From Sabethes cyaneus (lineage: Eukaryota > Arthropoda > Insecta > Diptera > Culicidae), in assembly GCF_943734655.1 (NCBI RefSeq), contig NC_071354.1:156261142-156325141 (forward strand): a stretch of DNA of 64,000 nucleotides. Reading direction: 5' to 3'. Below are positions 38,196-51,929 of this stretch, one piece after another. How positions within the stretch are numbered: the stretch's first letter is position 1; each line of letters starts with the position of its first letter. The notes below the pieces were generated by a model. The model saw nothing but the letters and a program-made list of their open reading frames with translations, did no database searches and was not told the DNA's origin. The position numbers and the translations under genes are program-made.

Positions 38196-41100
38196 AGAAA
38201 TTAGCGTTTAAGATTGTTTCTTATTATTTACATATTGTTCTAAGTTTTGCATTTCATTTTAATTTTTACTAGCATGTTGTGTGTTTTATAGGAGCCTGAA
38301 TCACTGCGACCATTAGTTAGCTCTGTTGTGGTATAATGATTGTATAATGTTGTTTTATACAGGGCTGTTTATTGAGCTGCTGATTAGCCAACAGCATTGT
38401 AGTACCAAAATACAAAAGATACAGCAAAGCTTTATTAGGCAAAATTTTAAATAATATCTTGTTCTACAAATAACTCCTATGTAACTTTGTTAAATTGCGC
38501 TCGGTTGAGATGGTACTGTCAAATGAAACAGAATTGAGTCAAAGTGATCGATGGTTCTGATTTGCGATGTCTATCGATGGCGTCTGCCAATCTTAACTGT
38601 TTTCTTTCTAGCACCTCAATAATGTTAAAAGCCGGTATGAGTAATGTACAAGTAGTATGAATACTAGACAAAGTTCACGGTTCATAATCTAATTTTGCCT
38701 ATATTCAAATTCAATAATATTTAAGTAGGTACATGGCTAACTAATATTTGATAGTGTAGGATTTGAACCTGCAATAATATTAATCAATCGTTTTATCATC
38801 TGGAGATAATACAAGCTATTACTTCGCAATATTTTAGCAAATTCCTGCATCACTTCATAAACGAGCAAATAATTAAATACCTATAGCGTTCAGCTCAAGA
38901 GGCCTCTGATTGAATGTACAAGCGGTAATATTAAACCCTGTTTTACATAGTCGGATTTTGTTTTAAATCTCTATCTACCCATGCTTTTATTTATTTCCAA
39001 CCTCCACTGTTTAAATTGCATTCATCGTCAACCGCAGACGGCTTGGAGAGGCCATAGAAAATCGAATCAATGCACCACCTCTACTGCTTCAGTTCCGAAC
39101 GCATGCGAGCGAGGGGACGAATTTCCGCAAGGAGCGATACACTCGCCACCTGCCTGCTAGCTGTACAATACCCAGTGCCAGTAGGTAGTTAGGCACTAGG
39201 TAGAAGGATAACCTTTTCGACCTAATGTTTAGCAACACAGCAAGTCAACCGGAGGGGTTAAGCATGCAAATCACGGACAGTTCGGCAGCTGGTGCCCCAT
39301 GCTTGCGCGTGTGTAATGCAGTTATTCTCGTGCGTGACGTATGGCCGTATAGCCGTGTGCATGTGGTTCTATAAATGATGGATGTAAAGAGTATTTGAGG
39401 CATAAATATTATATAATATTGCTTCGATCGATCGAATCAGGCAATATTTACGCAAGCATTTACGATCTGTTTGAATTTCGCTAACCGGGTTCAATGGATG
39501 TATGTTGGGCGGAAGCTGAAATCAAACAGAAGCACTCGAACGTATATTTGTTTGAGTTTATATTTCTATTGTTTAACTTTAACAAACCAATCCAATTCTG
39601 TATGCTTTATTACAATTTTTGAACGGTCGTGCCTACGATTAAGGTCAACAGTCTGCAAAAATAGTGCAGTAAATTACAAATTAATAAAAAACGGTTCGCT
39701 ACTCGAATTTGAACTTTGATGAGAATGAAGTTGAATAAATTTTTGAGATAGGCGATATTGGAGAAAATCATAAAATTTCCATTGGAGTCTGTGGAGCCTG
39801 TGCACAAGATTTCATAAAATGCTTTGGATTCATTTGAGGTACATTAAAAAAGACACACTTGTAGTTTGAAATAATAAACAAACAAATAATAATTGTGTAA
39901 ATTTTTAGCCTGGCCAAAACCTGAACTAGTGATCTTCTATATATAAAATCAATCATACATTTTATTGTAGACAGTCGTAAGCATCTACGTCGGTCACATT
40001 ACATCATGAATGATACACTTTTATGTACCTTTCAGTAGATTGAATATTTTATTCGACCGAAGAGTATAATAATGGCAAACATCTCCACACAACCGCAGGC
40101 AGATTATCGGTTCGATTCCTCTTTAATTTAATTTCCATCCAGTGACTAACTCTCTCGAAAAAGGTACATCCCAAAAGGTGAATAACTGGAAAACAAGCTA
40201 CCCACATGTGATAATGGGATTGTTGTTTCCGGTCGTTTCCGCACGTGATTTATTTTCATTCTAATTCAACATTCGCTGCTTCGAGGGTTTCGATTTGTTG
40301 AATAATGTTTTTCCATTGTTAGCAGGCAGCATTCGCGGTGAATTTTGACTTCGAGCCTAAAATAATAAAAATCGACCAACATTATTATCGATATATCCGC
40401 AAGTTCATAGTTTATTGAGTATTTGGAAAGCAATTGAACAGGCACAGGCGCAACGTTGAATAGCACTCATTTGCATCTGACTAAAAACAATGCAATTTAA
40501 AGGGTACAACGTACAACGTACGCATAAAACATGCAGCACCAGTTAAAAACAGTTTCAATTACTAGCAATAACCGAAACGTGTAATTTAGTGCAACCATTT
40601 GTAATATATAGCAATTTTATACGGTTTGACTGCGTGAAATTAACGAAAATAGTTTCCCATGGTCGGATTGTGAAGAACAACAGAAGCACAGATCAATAAC
40701 GGTAGGTATAGGGAATCGTTATTGAATGCGCCAATATGGGCCTCTGCGTTGAAAAGTCAATTGCAGAAGTAATTTCCGTAAAATCATTATTAATTGCATC
40801 AATTACATAGCGACTGGTCTGCACTGCACGCACTGGTGGAAATGGCAGCGCTATTGATATCTGACGGTTAAAAAAATAATAAATAATAAAATTTTAATAT
40901 GCTCTACGATTGGGGACTGTTTATGACAGTTGACAATTTCCGTTGGTGCAAAGAGTAAACAGAAATACAAACAGTTCTATTTGATATGATTTTCTATTGT
41001 TTATACTGAGGCGCAGCTAAAAATTGGTGTCTTTTGGTGGTTTGATCTCCTTGATTTGTAAACCTTGAATGTGCTGAAGAAAGATATCAAATTTATTTCT

Positions 41101-42948
41101 AAACGCAAACAATTATTTCAATTATCAAACAGTGCTGTCTTGCAAGCGAATATGTAAATTCGTTTTGCTCATCTTCCACGATTGCCTCGTTCCTTTTCAT
41201 GATTTACCTCCAAATTACCATTTATCAAAGCAAGTTTGTAAAAAAAAGTAAATAACTTGTTCCTGATTCTGACATAGGACTACGTCTTTCAGAAAGGTAG
41301 CTGGTATAAGGAGTCATTCCAAAAAATCAAAACAGGCGAGCGTCACGAAAAAATGATAGGTTTTGAGCGCTAATAACGGTTACCAGATCAGTTTTCAATT
41401 TTTTTACTTTGATTGATCGGAAAATCTACTCCAACAAAGAAACCTATTGATTTCAAAGTACACACTATTGAAAAATTAAAAGTAATGCAGCATTGTCGAA
41501 CTGTAAATCATCGCTTTGTGATTGGTTGGAACAGACGCTATCTTATCCAGTAAACCATTTGGTTTGTATATCTCGATTGCAACTGAGATATACGAAATCA
41601 TATCTGAACGAAAAAGTTATATTTCACACCATATAAGAACATATATATACCAAGGTGACTAACCTTGATATATACCAAAGTGGGGAACGGAAATTTTAAC
41701 AGTTTGATTTGTAATTCTATCTTGCATTTTATACAGCAGTTTTTATAACACGCAACTTAATATTCCTGGATGTATGATTAAGATATAACTTAATATTGCA
41801 ATCATCTATACATGGACATGCACGACTGCAAAACAACCAAATGTTCACTTTGTTTTGACATACTCTAATCATTATACGGGAAGATACGGGAGGGTATTTC
41901 CAGCCCAGTAATCGGTACTCTGAACAATAGTCATGAATTACGTTTAAATTGCATATATTTATTCGAGACAAAATTTTTATACCAGTTGAGAGGTCTTAAT
42001 GAAACGCTACTGAATGTGTGTTATAGTCGCGAGAAATGATGAAGTCGCTGCGGCTAAATTGGGCCCATTTTCTAAAGTGGTGTCTGTGTTTCTTAAATCC
42101 GCCCGGCCGAAATAGCCTGCACAGGGATTAGATGCTTTGCAAAAACAGATCAAAAGAGCGACCGATGGATAACGTGTCGCTATTACCTACATTCCGGACT
42201 CATTGTAGATAACTAGTTTTGCAGTGACAACAGCAAGCTGCTGGCGCTAGTGTATCATTGAATCGTTCATCTATATTAGCACCAGAAGTAAGTGGTTGTC
42301 ACTCAAATACTAGCTATGTCAACACGATAGAAGAGTTTCAGGCGTTTCAGGCCTCATATATTGGTAGTAGTGTAAATAATGCACCATATGCTGGAATTAA
42401 AAACAAAATGCTGCTAATGGCTAGTGATTGAAAATTGATTTATATTTTCATATCAGAGGGGATTTTTTGTGTTCTTCAGTGATAAAAAGAAGTAGAATTG
42501 TTCTGTGATAGCATGTTCACAGCTGTTTAGTTTCTAGAATAAGTATACGTGATCATAATAGTGTGTTTTCCAAACCATCATCAAGAGCAGATACGCGTAA
42601 GCGATTGCTGCTGGTTTTTTCAGCCTGATTACGTGATAGTGGAAAAACAGTGATTTTGATGTTTATTGAATAAAATTTAGCAAATTACTTACATTTTTAT
42701 GAAAATAGTTATAATACATTAAAGCCTATGAGTGCTACATTCGTTTCAGTATTGTTATATAGCGGCAAAGGTTTTATTTGAGAAAGTGTAGCCACAAAAG
42801 GTAGTGTATGCCGAATTTAGTAGCGTGCTGGGAATACCCTCCCGTACCCTAATTCCAATGTGAAATTGACATGTATACGATTTAATGTGAACTTTCCATT
42901 ACGATCTTGTGTTATCTGGGTAGTTTTAACGTGTTTCTAGAAAAAAAA
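38196..42948. other. AT-rich unique region, no supportable gene
   Basis: About 4.7 kb of mostly single-copy-looking DNA. Open frames are all under about 85 codons and show no recognisable protein. A GC-richer island lies at about 39000-39360. Small structures include a 13-bp-stem hairpin at 41644-41674 (one mismatch) and a 20-bp inverted repeat pair at 41885-41904 and 42827-42846. No tRNA, snRNA or transposase was recognised. It could be intergenic or intronic. Confidence 0.5.
41885..42846. repeat. 20-bp inverted repeat pair enclosing about 920 bp
   Basis: The left arm at 41885-41904 (TACGGGAGGGTATTTCCAGC) matches the reverse complement of 42827-42846 at 19 of 20 positions. The interior has no transposase-like frame. 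It may be the ends of a non-autonomous element or a chance or recombined pair; I could not identify flanking target duplications. Confidence 0.4.
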
Positions 42949-43212
42949 GTGACAAAATCTCCCCGTCCCAGCAGGTCAGAGGTTCTTTGCGCCGATGGAA
43001 CCTAGACCAATTTGATGTCTTTGGCTGAAGAGTACGTCAGAAAGTGTGACAAAGCCTCTTCGTCCCAACGAAATTTCTTACGACCGCGATTAAACCTAGA
43101 TCAATTTGATGTCTGTGTTACCGAAGTGTGCCAGCAAAATGTCAAAAGTCCCTTGTCCCAATGGATCGCAAATTCTTTACGGCGATACGATTAAACCTAG
43201 GCGTATTTGATA
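42949..43212. repeat. Diverged ~96-bp tandem repeat, 2.7 units
   Basis: Three successive units begin at about 42949, 43046 and 43141. They share GTGACAAA-like starts, a CGTCCCA or TGTCCCA block, then CGATTAAACCTAG (degenerate in unit 1) and ATTTGATGTCT-like segments. The third unit is truncated near 43212. A 60-codon frame across it is produced by the repeat and has no sign of being a protein. It immediately precedes the (CAGA)n-ending repeat and may be part of the same element. Confidence 0.7.
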
Positions 43213-43993
43213 CAAGCTGACCCGACAAACTTCGTATTGCCACAAATTAAACTGGGTTGTACATAAATCGTGAATCTCGGATGACCTTTGTCACAATCTC
43301 AAGTTTTGCAAGTTTCTGGGGAGTTCATAGGTGTTTTAATATATAAATTTTCCTCAAAGTAAAATAGAAAACAACTCTCCCCATTCCTTAACCCGATAAA
43401 ATAAAGCGGAAGCTGCCTCCCCGCAGTGGCCGGCGCTTCCAACAGCAGGTCGCCGGCAACACTCGCGGCCTGTGGTCGTCTCGCGCTGAATTATCTAATG
43501 TTACTATTGATAGTTTTTGGTGGTCTTGTTATTGACTAATGTTTTATGAAAGAGTGAAATTTCTCGAGTTTGATTAATTTTTGAGTTACGCAAAGATATC
43601 TGATTTATTTGTATGAGAGTCCTTATCCCACTACCACAGGGGTGAAGGGTCTCAACCCATTATAAAAAAATTCCTTCAAAAACCCCCACATGCCAAATTT
43701 GGTTCCATTTGTTTGATTAGTTCTCTAGTTATGAGGATATTTGTATTTCATTTGAATGGCAGCCCTTCCTCTTAAAGCGGAGAGGGGTCATAATTCCCCT
43801 TCTAAAGAGCGGAGGGGTCTCAATTCACCATAGAAAAAACTCTTGTCTCCAAAAATACCCACATGTCAAATTTTGTTCCATAGGCTTGATTAGTTCTCGA
43901 GTTATGTAGTGTGGGGGGAGGGGTCTCTAACCAGCATAAGAACATTCCCTGGCCCCAAAAACCCCTATTTGCAAATTTTCACGCCGATCGGTT
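43213..43993 (+). mobile_element. Probable transposable-element 3' region ending in (CAGA)n
   Basis: Non-coding sequence containing about 2.5 diverged direct repeats. Each has a CCCACATG(C/T)CAAATTT-like core (about 43684, 43857 and a degenerate copy near 43965), a GATTAGTTCTC(T/G)AGTTATG segment and a G-rich AGGGGTCT segment. It runs directly into GATCGGTTCAGACAG and the (CAGA)n tract. From memory, similar sequence with a CAGA tail is dispersed in mosquito genomes; this was not searched. No open frame supports an encoded protein, so the element class is unknown. Confidence 0.45.
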
Positions 43994-46068
<2,075 letters not shown>

Positions 46069-46932
46069 CGGGGAGATTTGCTGATCGAACCAAGCTGTAA
46101 TGGGAGCTAATTATTACCGAATTCGAAACTTGCTTCTCCTTTTGGCCCTGTGGATCATAGATATTGGTGAACCTTTAAACCACAGCGGACTGAAACTGTA
46201 GAACTCCCTTATTGAGCGTTCGACGTGTTTCAAACTCCACCAGCACTGGAGCTGGCGGGCGGTTTGAGCTATCAGAAGTTTTATTCTAACTCGTTTACTA
46301 ACAGGACGACGAAACTGTATCTTCAACTTGCTATTGTATCTACAAGGCACTGCATGTAACCAGACCAACCGCGTAAACCAGCCTCATGTTTTTGTCTTGA
46401 ACTTTATGTTAAGGTCAGACATCAAATAATTTGTATAACAGCAGTTTTTAACAATCGACAGCGGGAATGATAGAAGAAAGTTGTAAAACAACGATGTTTA
46501 TAGTATAGTATCTCAGGGGAGACAAGGCGTGAAAAAGGAAAAAGGCGGAAAATTAGGTAAGGGAGGTAAACCATTTGGTAAACTTGCCTTGCATCAAGCC
46601 TTAGCTTACAACCTTTTCTAACACTAGACCAAATTGTCGCACAGTGACGAGCTCATCCATCGAAACACCAATGAACAACTTACTTCTTCCATTGATCTTT
46701 CAAAGGTTTAAAAATTGCAATATCCGCAGGTTGGATGATACGTGTCGCGTTTGGATAGCAAAATATCAAGATCATTCCCAAACGCCTCTACAGTCACATG
46801 AGAGAAATGACCGTCAACAAACAGTATAACAGAGAACTGGATCAGAAATGAACAAAATATTTTCCGAATGATTGGGATTTTGGCCGTTCAGTCATTAAAT
46901 TTTAGTAGACGTTATATACCAAGTAACAATTT
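46069..46932. other. Unique sequence, nothing recognised
   Basis: No protein, RNA gene or known repeat is recognised. Short frames of 60-85 codons look random. A purine-rich patch (runs of GAAAAAGG and GGAGGTAAA type) lies near 46530-46570. Confidence 0.45.
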
Positions 46933-47009
46933 AGGTTTTATTACACTCTTATGATGACATTTAAGACCAAAATTGGTCTTGAAAACCACCATAAGAGTAC
47001 AATAAAACT
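46933..47009. repeat. 77-bp near-perfect hairpin element
   Basis: The two arms, 46933-46970 and 46973-47009, are imperfect reverse complements over about 37 nt. The innermost 8 nt (AAGACCAA and TTGGTCTT) pair perfectly around a 2-nt spacer, and the outer parts (TTTTATT(A/G)(C/T)ACTCTTATG(A/G)TG) pair with a few substitutions. It has the shape of a tiny foldback or MITE-like element, or the structured terminus of the sequence that carries the adjacent hammerhead-like motif. Confidence 0.65.
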
Positions 47010-47029
47010 CACATTGTTGCCCGGAATTT

Positions 47030-47077
47030 GCCTTTTTACGCCAACGTTTCGATCCGGATTTGGATCTTCATCAGGGC
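47030..47077 (-). ncRNA. Hammerhead-ribozyme-like motif
   Basis: Read on the minus strand, this short segment has the two invariant hammerhead core boxes in order. CTGATGA is at 47068-47074 and GAAAC at 47046-47050. Between them a 5-bp stem II forms (GATCC at 47062-47066 with GGATC at 47051-47055), with one extra A beside the first box. After GAAA a minimal stem III ACG/CGT closes a 4-nt loop TTGG (47038-47047) and is followed by A, the expected cleavage position. Stem I is weak: GCC and GGC can pair only if four A residues are looped out. Hammerheads with very short stem III are known from Penelope-like elements and other retroelements. The copy may be degenerate and inactive. Confidence 0.45.
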
Positions 47078-47364
47078 TTAAAGTGTTGATCGTCTTTATC
47101 TAAATTCTTTTAGCCTACAATGGTGTCTGGTTTTGGATTTTGATACAATTTGTTTTATGGTAACTGTCATTTGTTTGCGTTATATTTATTACTATTCTAA
47201 CCTGTCGTGAATTGTTCTTCCTATGGTGGGCACGATACTTTTACTATTCAATAGTATGCCTGCCAACTCTTTGCCGATTAACTCACACGAGTCTCTTGCG
47301 ACGAAGTCATCCCAGGCGACCAAATTACCCAGGCTGTTTGAAATGTTCCGCTATGATCGTCCAA
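47078..47364. other. Sequence between ribozyme-like motif and LINE fragment, unassigned
   Basis: T-rich, non-coding in all frames. It could be the remainder of the element that carries the ribozyme-like motif or the decayed upstream part of the following LINE; I see no motif that decides this. Confidence 0.35.
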
Positions 47365-48180
47365 TGCCTCCTCTAGATCCCACAAGGTAGTCATTTGAGA
47401 CCGTTAATCTTCCTGATGTACTTCAATGATGTCAACCACGTACTCAAAGGTCCTCGTTTTTCCTTCTCCGACGATTTGAAGAGTTAGTTGAAGATACGCT
47501 CCAAGGATCATGCAATTTGTCTTCAACGAGAGCTTGATACCTTCATGAAATGGTGTAATCTGAACTATCTGTCAGATATTCGAGAACCTGTCATTTTTAA
47601 CTACAAGCTCCGTGGTACAGAAATCCAACGTATCTGAAGAATCTCGGAGTTATTTTGGAAGGTCAGCTATCGTTTAAATGGCATATTTCCTACATAGTGA
47701 ACAAGGCATCCAGAACTTTGGGATTCGTCTTCCGTATCGCTAAGGCCTTCGTATATTGCCTCAAGGCATTATGCTGTTCACTGATCCGTTCGAATCTCGA
47801 ATACGGTTCCGTTGTCTGGTATTCATATGACCAAAACGGGATGAAAAGAATTGAATCGGTTAACCGCCGCTACTTACGCTTGGCTGTCCGCCTGCTGATT
47901 GATCTAAACGTACGCCTCAGGGCGAAATAATTAAATGCTGAGAATACCTTTTCAACGCACCACTTACGAACGAAACAGTTCTTTGACCGGTATACAGTGC
48001 TTTTTTAATCGGGTTGTTTCCGCATTTGAATTTAATTTGGTACGTGAAATAATCCGTCGTAGCTTTTCTGTGAATTTTCCACAAATGACGACTAAGAAAA
48101 ATGTTTGTGTTTGTAATTGTAATTTTTCGATTGTGATTGTTATTAGTTTAAGTTATTCTACCATCATTGCGACTAGGTAA
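47365..48180 (+). pseudogene. Non-LTR retrotransposon (LINE family 1) RT fragment
   Basis: Decayed C-terminal half of a LINE reverse transcriptase, reading left to right through several frames. It shows a (I)PQGSH-like region with LIFLMYFND (about 47375-47440), a YADD-box equivalent changed to FSDD (about 47470), then HISYIVNKASRTLGF, CLKALCCSLIRSNLEYGSVVW and IESVNRRYLRLAVR (47690-47890). The end resembles a QRTTYERNS...TGIQCFFNRVVSAFEF carboxy terminus (47945-48040). Frameshifts occur near 47630, and a stop at 47928-47930 follows an apparent deletion of roughly 80 codons. The same protein signature appears in four further fragments in the window. The family is jockey/CR1-like by appearance, but the clade is not settled. 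It is non-functional. Confidence 0.8.
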
Positions 48181-49020
48181 AGTCCGTTGATGTCTTTATT
48201 CAGTTTTATTTAGTTTCTATATAATACACTAAATTATTAAAATGTCGGTAGATGTACAAAACTGTAGTCGACATCTTGAAGAAATTTTAAAGAAAGTAAG
48301 TCAAAAAATGTTACAATTCTTCTCAACTAATAATTGCTCTAAGACATCTCAAGTACTAGAGATATAATTTTTTTAAACTTAAATTCAATTTTTCTGCGAG
48401 TAAAATTTTTGAGTTTTCAAGAACATTGAATGAAAAGAAAATAAGAAGAACTTCGTAATAACCGACTTGCTAAAAAGTAGGTTTTGCATGAAATGAAAAA
48501 TATATTTAGTCACACTGAATTGGTATGCACATATTTAACCGAATCGAATGATTATAAAATTAGATACATTGTCGACATTTGCCTCAGAATACATAATTAA
48601 AAATATGTAGAACGAACCAGCTCCTATGTGCGTGTCACACTAACACTTCGTTAAACCACGACACACTGATCCTTTTCGCACCCTTAATACGTGACATAAT
48701 TTTTTGAAGATCCTTATCGTACCAACACTAGGGCAACACGACCAAACTAACATAACCAGTGGTACAAACATCTTAATTCTAATTGCCTACTAATGAGTTC
48801 AAATCTCCCCATGGAAACCCTATAGAAGTCTATCCGTATCACGTTGCGTTGCCAACGGTTTTTACTTTGTCCGCATACCGAAGCATGAGGAAACTTGATT
48901 GTTCGTCCTGACTAAGAAATATGAGACAATGCACGTTCCTGTACTGTCCTTCCGTCCCCTACAGTGTACATCTTATATGGCTGTGTTGTGGTCAGAAGAG
49001 GAATAACTTTGGATTTTCAG
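48181..49020. other. AT-rich intergenic sequence, one possible short exon
   Basis: No protein family, RNA gene or repeat is recognised over most of this stretch. The only coding-like signal is a short frame with a splice-donor consensus at 48242-48301, listed separately. Confidence 0.4.
48242..48295 (+). other. Speculative 18-codon first coding exon with GTAAGT donor
   Basis: An ATG in a favourable insect context (TAAAATG) opens an 18-codon frame beginning MSVDVQN and ending at AAA followed by the strong splice-donor hexamer GTAAGT at 48296-48301. Unspliced, the frame continues to a stop after about 40 codons. The peptide is unfamiliar, and no acceptor or downstream exon could be linked to it. 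In AT-rich DNA such a combination can arise by chance. Confidence 0.15.
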
Positions 49021-51549
49021 AATCCCCACTTTTCCCTCCTGTCCTGCTGCTATTGATCCGTTAGACCGCCCATCTTCTCGGTCGGAGTCGTATAACACAA
49101 AACAAGCAACACCAGGACGTGATGTGCGTGTTGGCGTTTTGTTTTCGTTTCCGGAGAGCGTGATTTTCGCATTTTATCATCCGGTTGACGCGTCTCCACC
49201 GTCGGTCGTCGTCGTCGCCACCGGATTGCAAGAGCTGGCTTTGCAGCATCACATGATATCCCCGCGGTCTACGGGCGTACCGCCCACCGTCAGCAATCCG
49301 GACCCTGGAACAAGAAAAGGCAATAAATTTTCGAGAACAGCCAACAGGGAAGATAAATAAGTTTTCCTCGATTATATGGGACCTGTAATACGTGGAAACT
49401 GAAATTAATGAGAGGAAACCAAGCGTTTTAAATGGCCAAACTGCCAGACGTTACTCGTCTATATTTAAGTTTTGGGAATAAATTACAAGTGAAGTTTTCT
49501 AGCTGTCGAAATTTTCGTGCTGAAGTAGGAATTGCTCTTGTCAATTAGATAGTTTCAATTGGTGACAATTCATCACAAAAAACTGCAATAATTTTAACCA
49601 ACTTAATCGCAGAATTCCTTGATTAGGTATTGGAATTCTTGTTTGTGCCTTAATTTTTATACATCAGTGAAAAACAAAGTTGTCGCATGAATTTGCTTTT
49701 GAATTATTTGACACATAATTTATTTAAAAAATCAGAAATAAAACCCAAAGACAACTTAATTTTCCAGGATTTGTGAATCTGAATAAAAAACGTTGCAGCC
49801 TTTTAAAACTTGAATAATGAAAAAGAGAGCAACAACAGAAATCAACCATAACGAGAGTAGATATCCTAACAATCCGAGGCAGAGGTCAACCGAAATCGCT
49901 ATTTTCGCAAATTGTCGTTACGATTCAACCCGACACATTTTTGCATATTTGATTGTGGCTTTTGTTCTGCCCCACCGTCATCGAGGGTGGTAATGGGGCG
50001 TTTTCTAGATAGTCGGTAGCTTTTTTCGGTTCCCGAGGCTGGCACCAGCCGGTCAACGGACAACGCGGTTGACGGAACTGCTGTTGACCGAACAGCGACC
50101 TCTTTTGATGAATATTTATCGGTCGTAATTGACGAAGATGTTCCTATGGCTAGGTCTGGACCAACCTCCTTTCTATGTTTTGTTTTTGCTATCATTTTAC
50201 TGGATCGCATCGTTATCTCTACAAACATCTGTCGAATGCACCTGTCCTAATTGTTAAAGAGTGGGCTAAAATAACTGGAACAAATGCAAAGTAATTTATA
50301 TAAACACTTCTGAATCTTTGTGGACTTGTACAAAACCTAATCATCATCACGAGGAACTTATTCAACGATTTTAGACTGCTCCCACAACATCTTATTTATT
50401 ATCAGTTATACCGCAAACGTTAATCTTTAATTCACCACAATGGAACATTAGTCGGTATTCGGTAACTTCGCGATCAATTGCGAATGGTCTCATTGCTCAT
50501 TGCACACCAATAATCCGGTCCTTCCGATTGCAAACCCTCGATGCTGTCAGCATCACACCAGGGTATATACGCTCTTCATCACGCACCACTCCACTCCACT
50601 CCACTCGGCTGCAACCGTTCGTTCCCTAGCAGAACAAAGCCATTCATAAATGGAACCGCAATTTCCCTTCCTTCTCGGTTATCCAGCGGCAGGTGTCAAG
50701 CCAAACTTATGCGAATTGTATTTGTAGAATCAATCAATTGCAAAAACAGAACCGAAGCCACACAATCAAACCAGGTAGTTATTCAGATCCAGCTGCGGGA
50801 AAATGTACGCAAACAGAACCGGGTTCCGGGCCCGTTTTCCTATTGCCACCATCCTCCTGCGAACTCACCCACATTAGGATCTAGCTAGCTGCATACAAAC
50901 GGGCAGCTGTGCCATTCATACGCATATTCTGATGCAATTGGCATGCGATGCCAGTAGCCAACCGAGACCAACCGCGGCGAGATTCATATACGAGTTTTGA
51001 TTCCTTGATTTCTGGGGCAGTGGAAAATTCAGCAATCCCTCATTCCATCCCGGCGAAAATGCGAATTTACGTCATCGATTGTTGTTTGCAGCTGTGATCG
51101 ATAGAGGTAACTGAAATGGCATACATTCAATACGAGTGCAGTGCAGCATCAAAGCTGATGGAAGGGTTGGACCGGGCATTGAAGCGAGATTGCAACGGGA
51201 GAACCAACCCCAGCTGTTGGTACCGGATGGTAAATAAACTAATTGCTATTCGATAGTAGGTGCAAACACTTGCAGGAAACAGATGCAAATCATTGTTTTA
51301 AGCGTGTTGTGCGATGAAAATATACTCTTTAGATTTACACCTAAACAGGTAAATCGATGACACACGATGATACTAGTTCCGTTGCAACTATCTGTGTGAC
51401 ATTGATATAATTTAAATTTAAGATTTTTAGAGGAATGTAAATTCTTAAAAAGATCATTTTTTAAAGCTCGTTAGAAATATTTTCAAATTTCACTTTAAAC
51501 TTAAAGCCCTAAATCTATATTACTTTTAGATAAGGTAAACTTGCAATCC
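49021..51549. other. Mixed unique region with GC-richer islands, no recognised gene
   Basis: GC-richer islands lie at about 49020-49340 and 50500-51240, separated by AT-rich DNA. A 109-codon minus-strand frame at 49899-50228 (Ser/Thr/Lys/Arg-rich) and 60-115-codon frames at 50541-50888 have no recognisable domains, and I do not call them genes. A short CACTC-type pentamer repeat lies near 50590-50610. The islands could be regulatory DNA, untranslated exons or old repeats. Confidence 0.4.
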
Positions 51550-51925
51550 ATTTTCCTAGGCGTCTTAGAAGTCGCAAATCACTTTCGACCTGGTCGAGCC
51601 ATCTTGCACGTTAGGGTTGTCTGTTCATAGCGCCAGAAGGGATGTTGAAGAGAACTGTTTTCGTCGCCTTGCCTTCCGGCATCCTCACGACGGTCCGGCC
51701 CACCGTAGCCTACCACCTTTCGCCAGATGTACGAGCAAGCAGTACCTCTACCTCGTTACTCTCCAAGCAGTACATGTACCTATGTGTCTCGTAACTCATC
51801 CGTATCCACCACCCATCGCTCTTAATTTGTATTCCTCCAAATATCATCAGCATCTTCTTCCGTTAGAACACGGCAAGGGCTCGTATGTCCTCCATGAGCA
51901 GCGTCACAGTTCAAATCCATAAAAT
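51550..51925 (-). pseudogene. LINE family 2 ORF2 C-terminal fragment
   Basis: Read on the minus strand in shifting frames, this segment shows the tail domain of a second LINE type. It begins with a LYGxE-like remnant (VFYGFEL), then MEDIRALAVF, MLMIFGGIQ, RMPEGKATKTVLFNIPSG and RARWLDQVESDLRLL near its end (about 51557-51605). At least one in-frame stop and several frameshifts break it. It duplicates the LYG segment that is also present in the adjacent fragment at 51930-52468, so the two probably derive from different copies rather than one continuous element. The LINE clade is not certain. Confidence 0.65.
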
Positions 51926-51929
51926 ACGT

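Noticed and set aside
39168..39201. 11-bp-stem hairpin in a GC-richer island
   Set aside because: Too short for a pre-miRNA, and such pairs are expected by chance.
39365..39380. CTATAAAT as a TATA-box promoter
   Set aside because: No initiator at the expected distance and no downstream gene to support it.
41644..41674. 13-bp-stem hairpin as a microRNA precursor
   Set aside because: Stem too short and AT-rich; no arm-length duplex of about 22 nt.
46114..46368. 84-codon minus-strand frame
   Set aside because: Random-looking peptide with no motif; this length is expected by chance.
49899..50228. 109-codon minus-strand frame as a gene
   Set aside because: Low-complexity Ser/Thr/Lys/Arg composition, no domain, no homologue recognised, and no clear gene structure around it.
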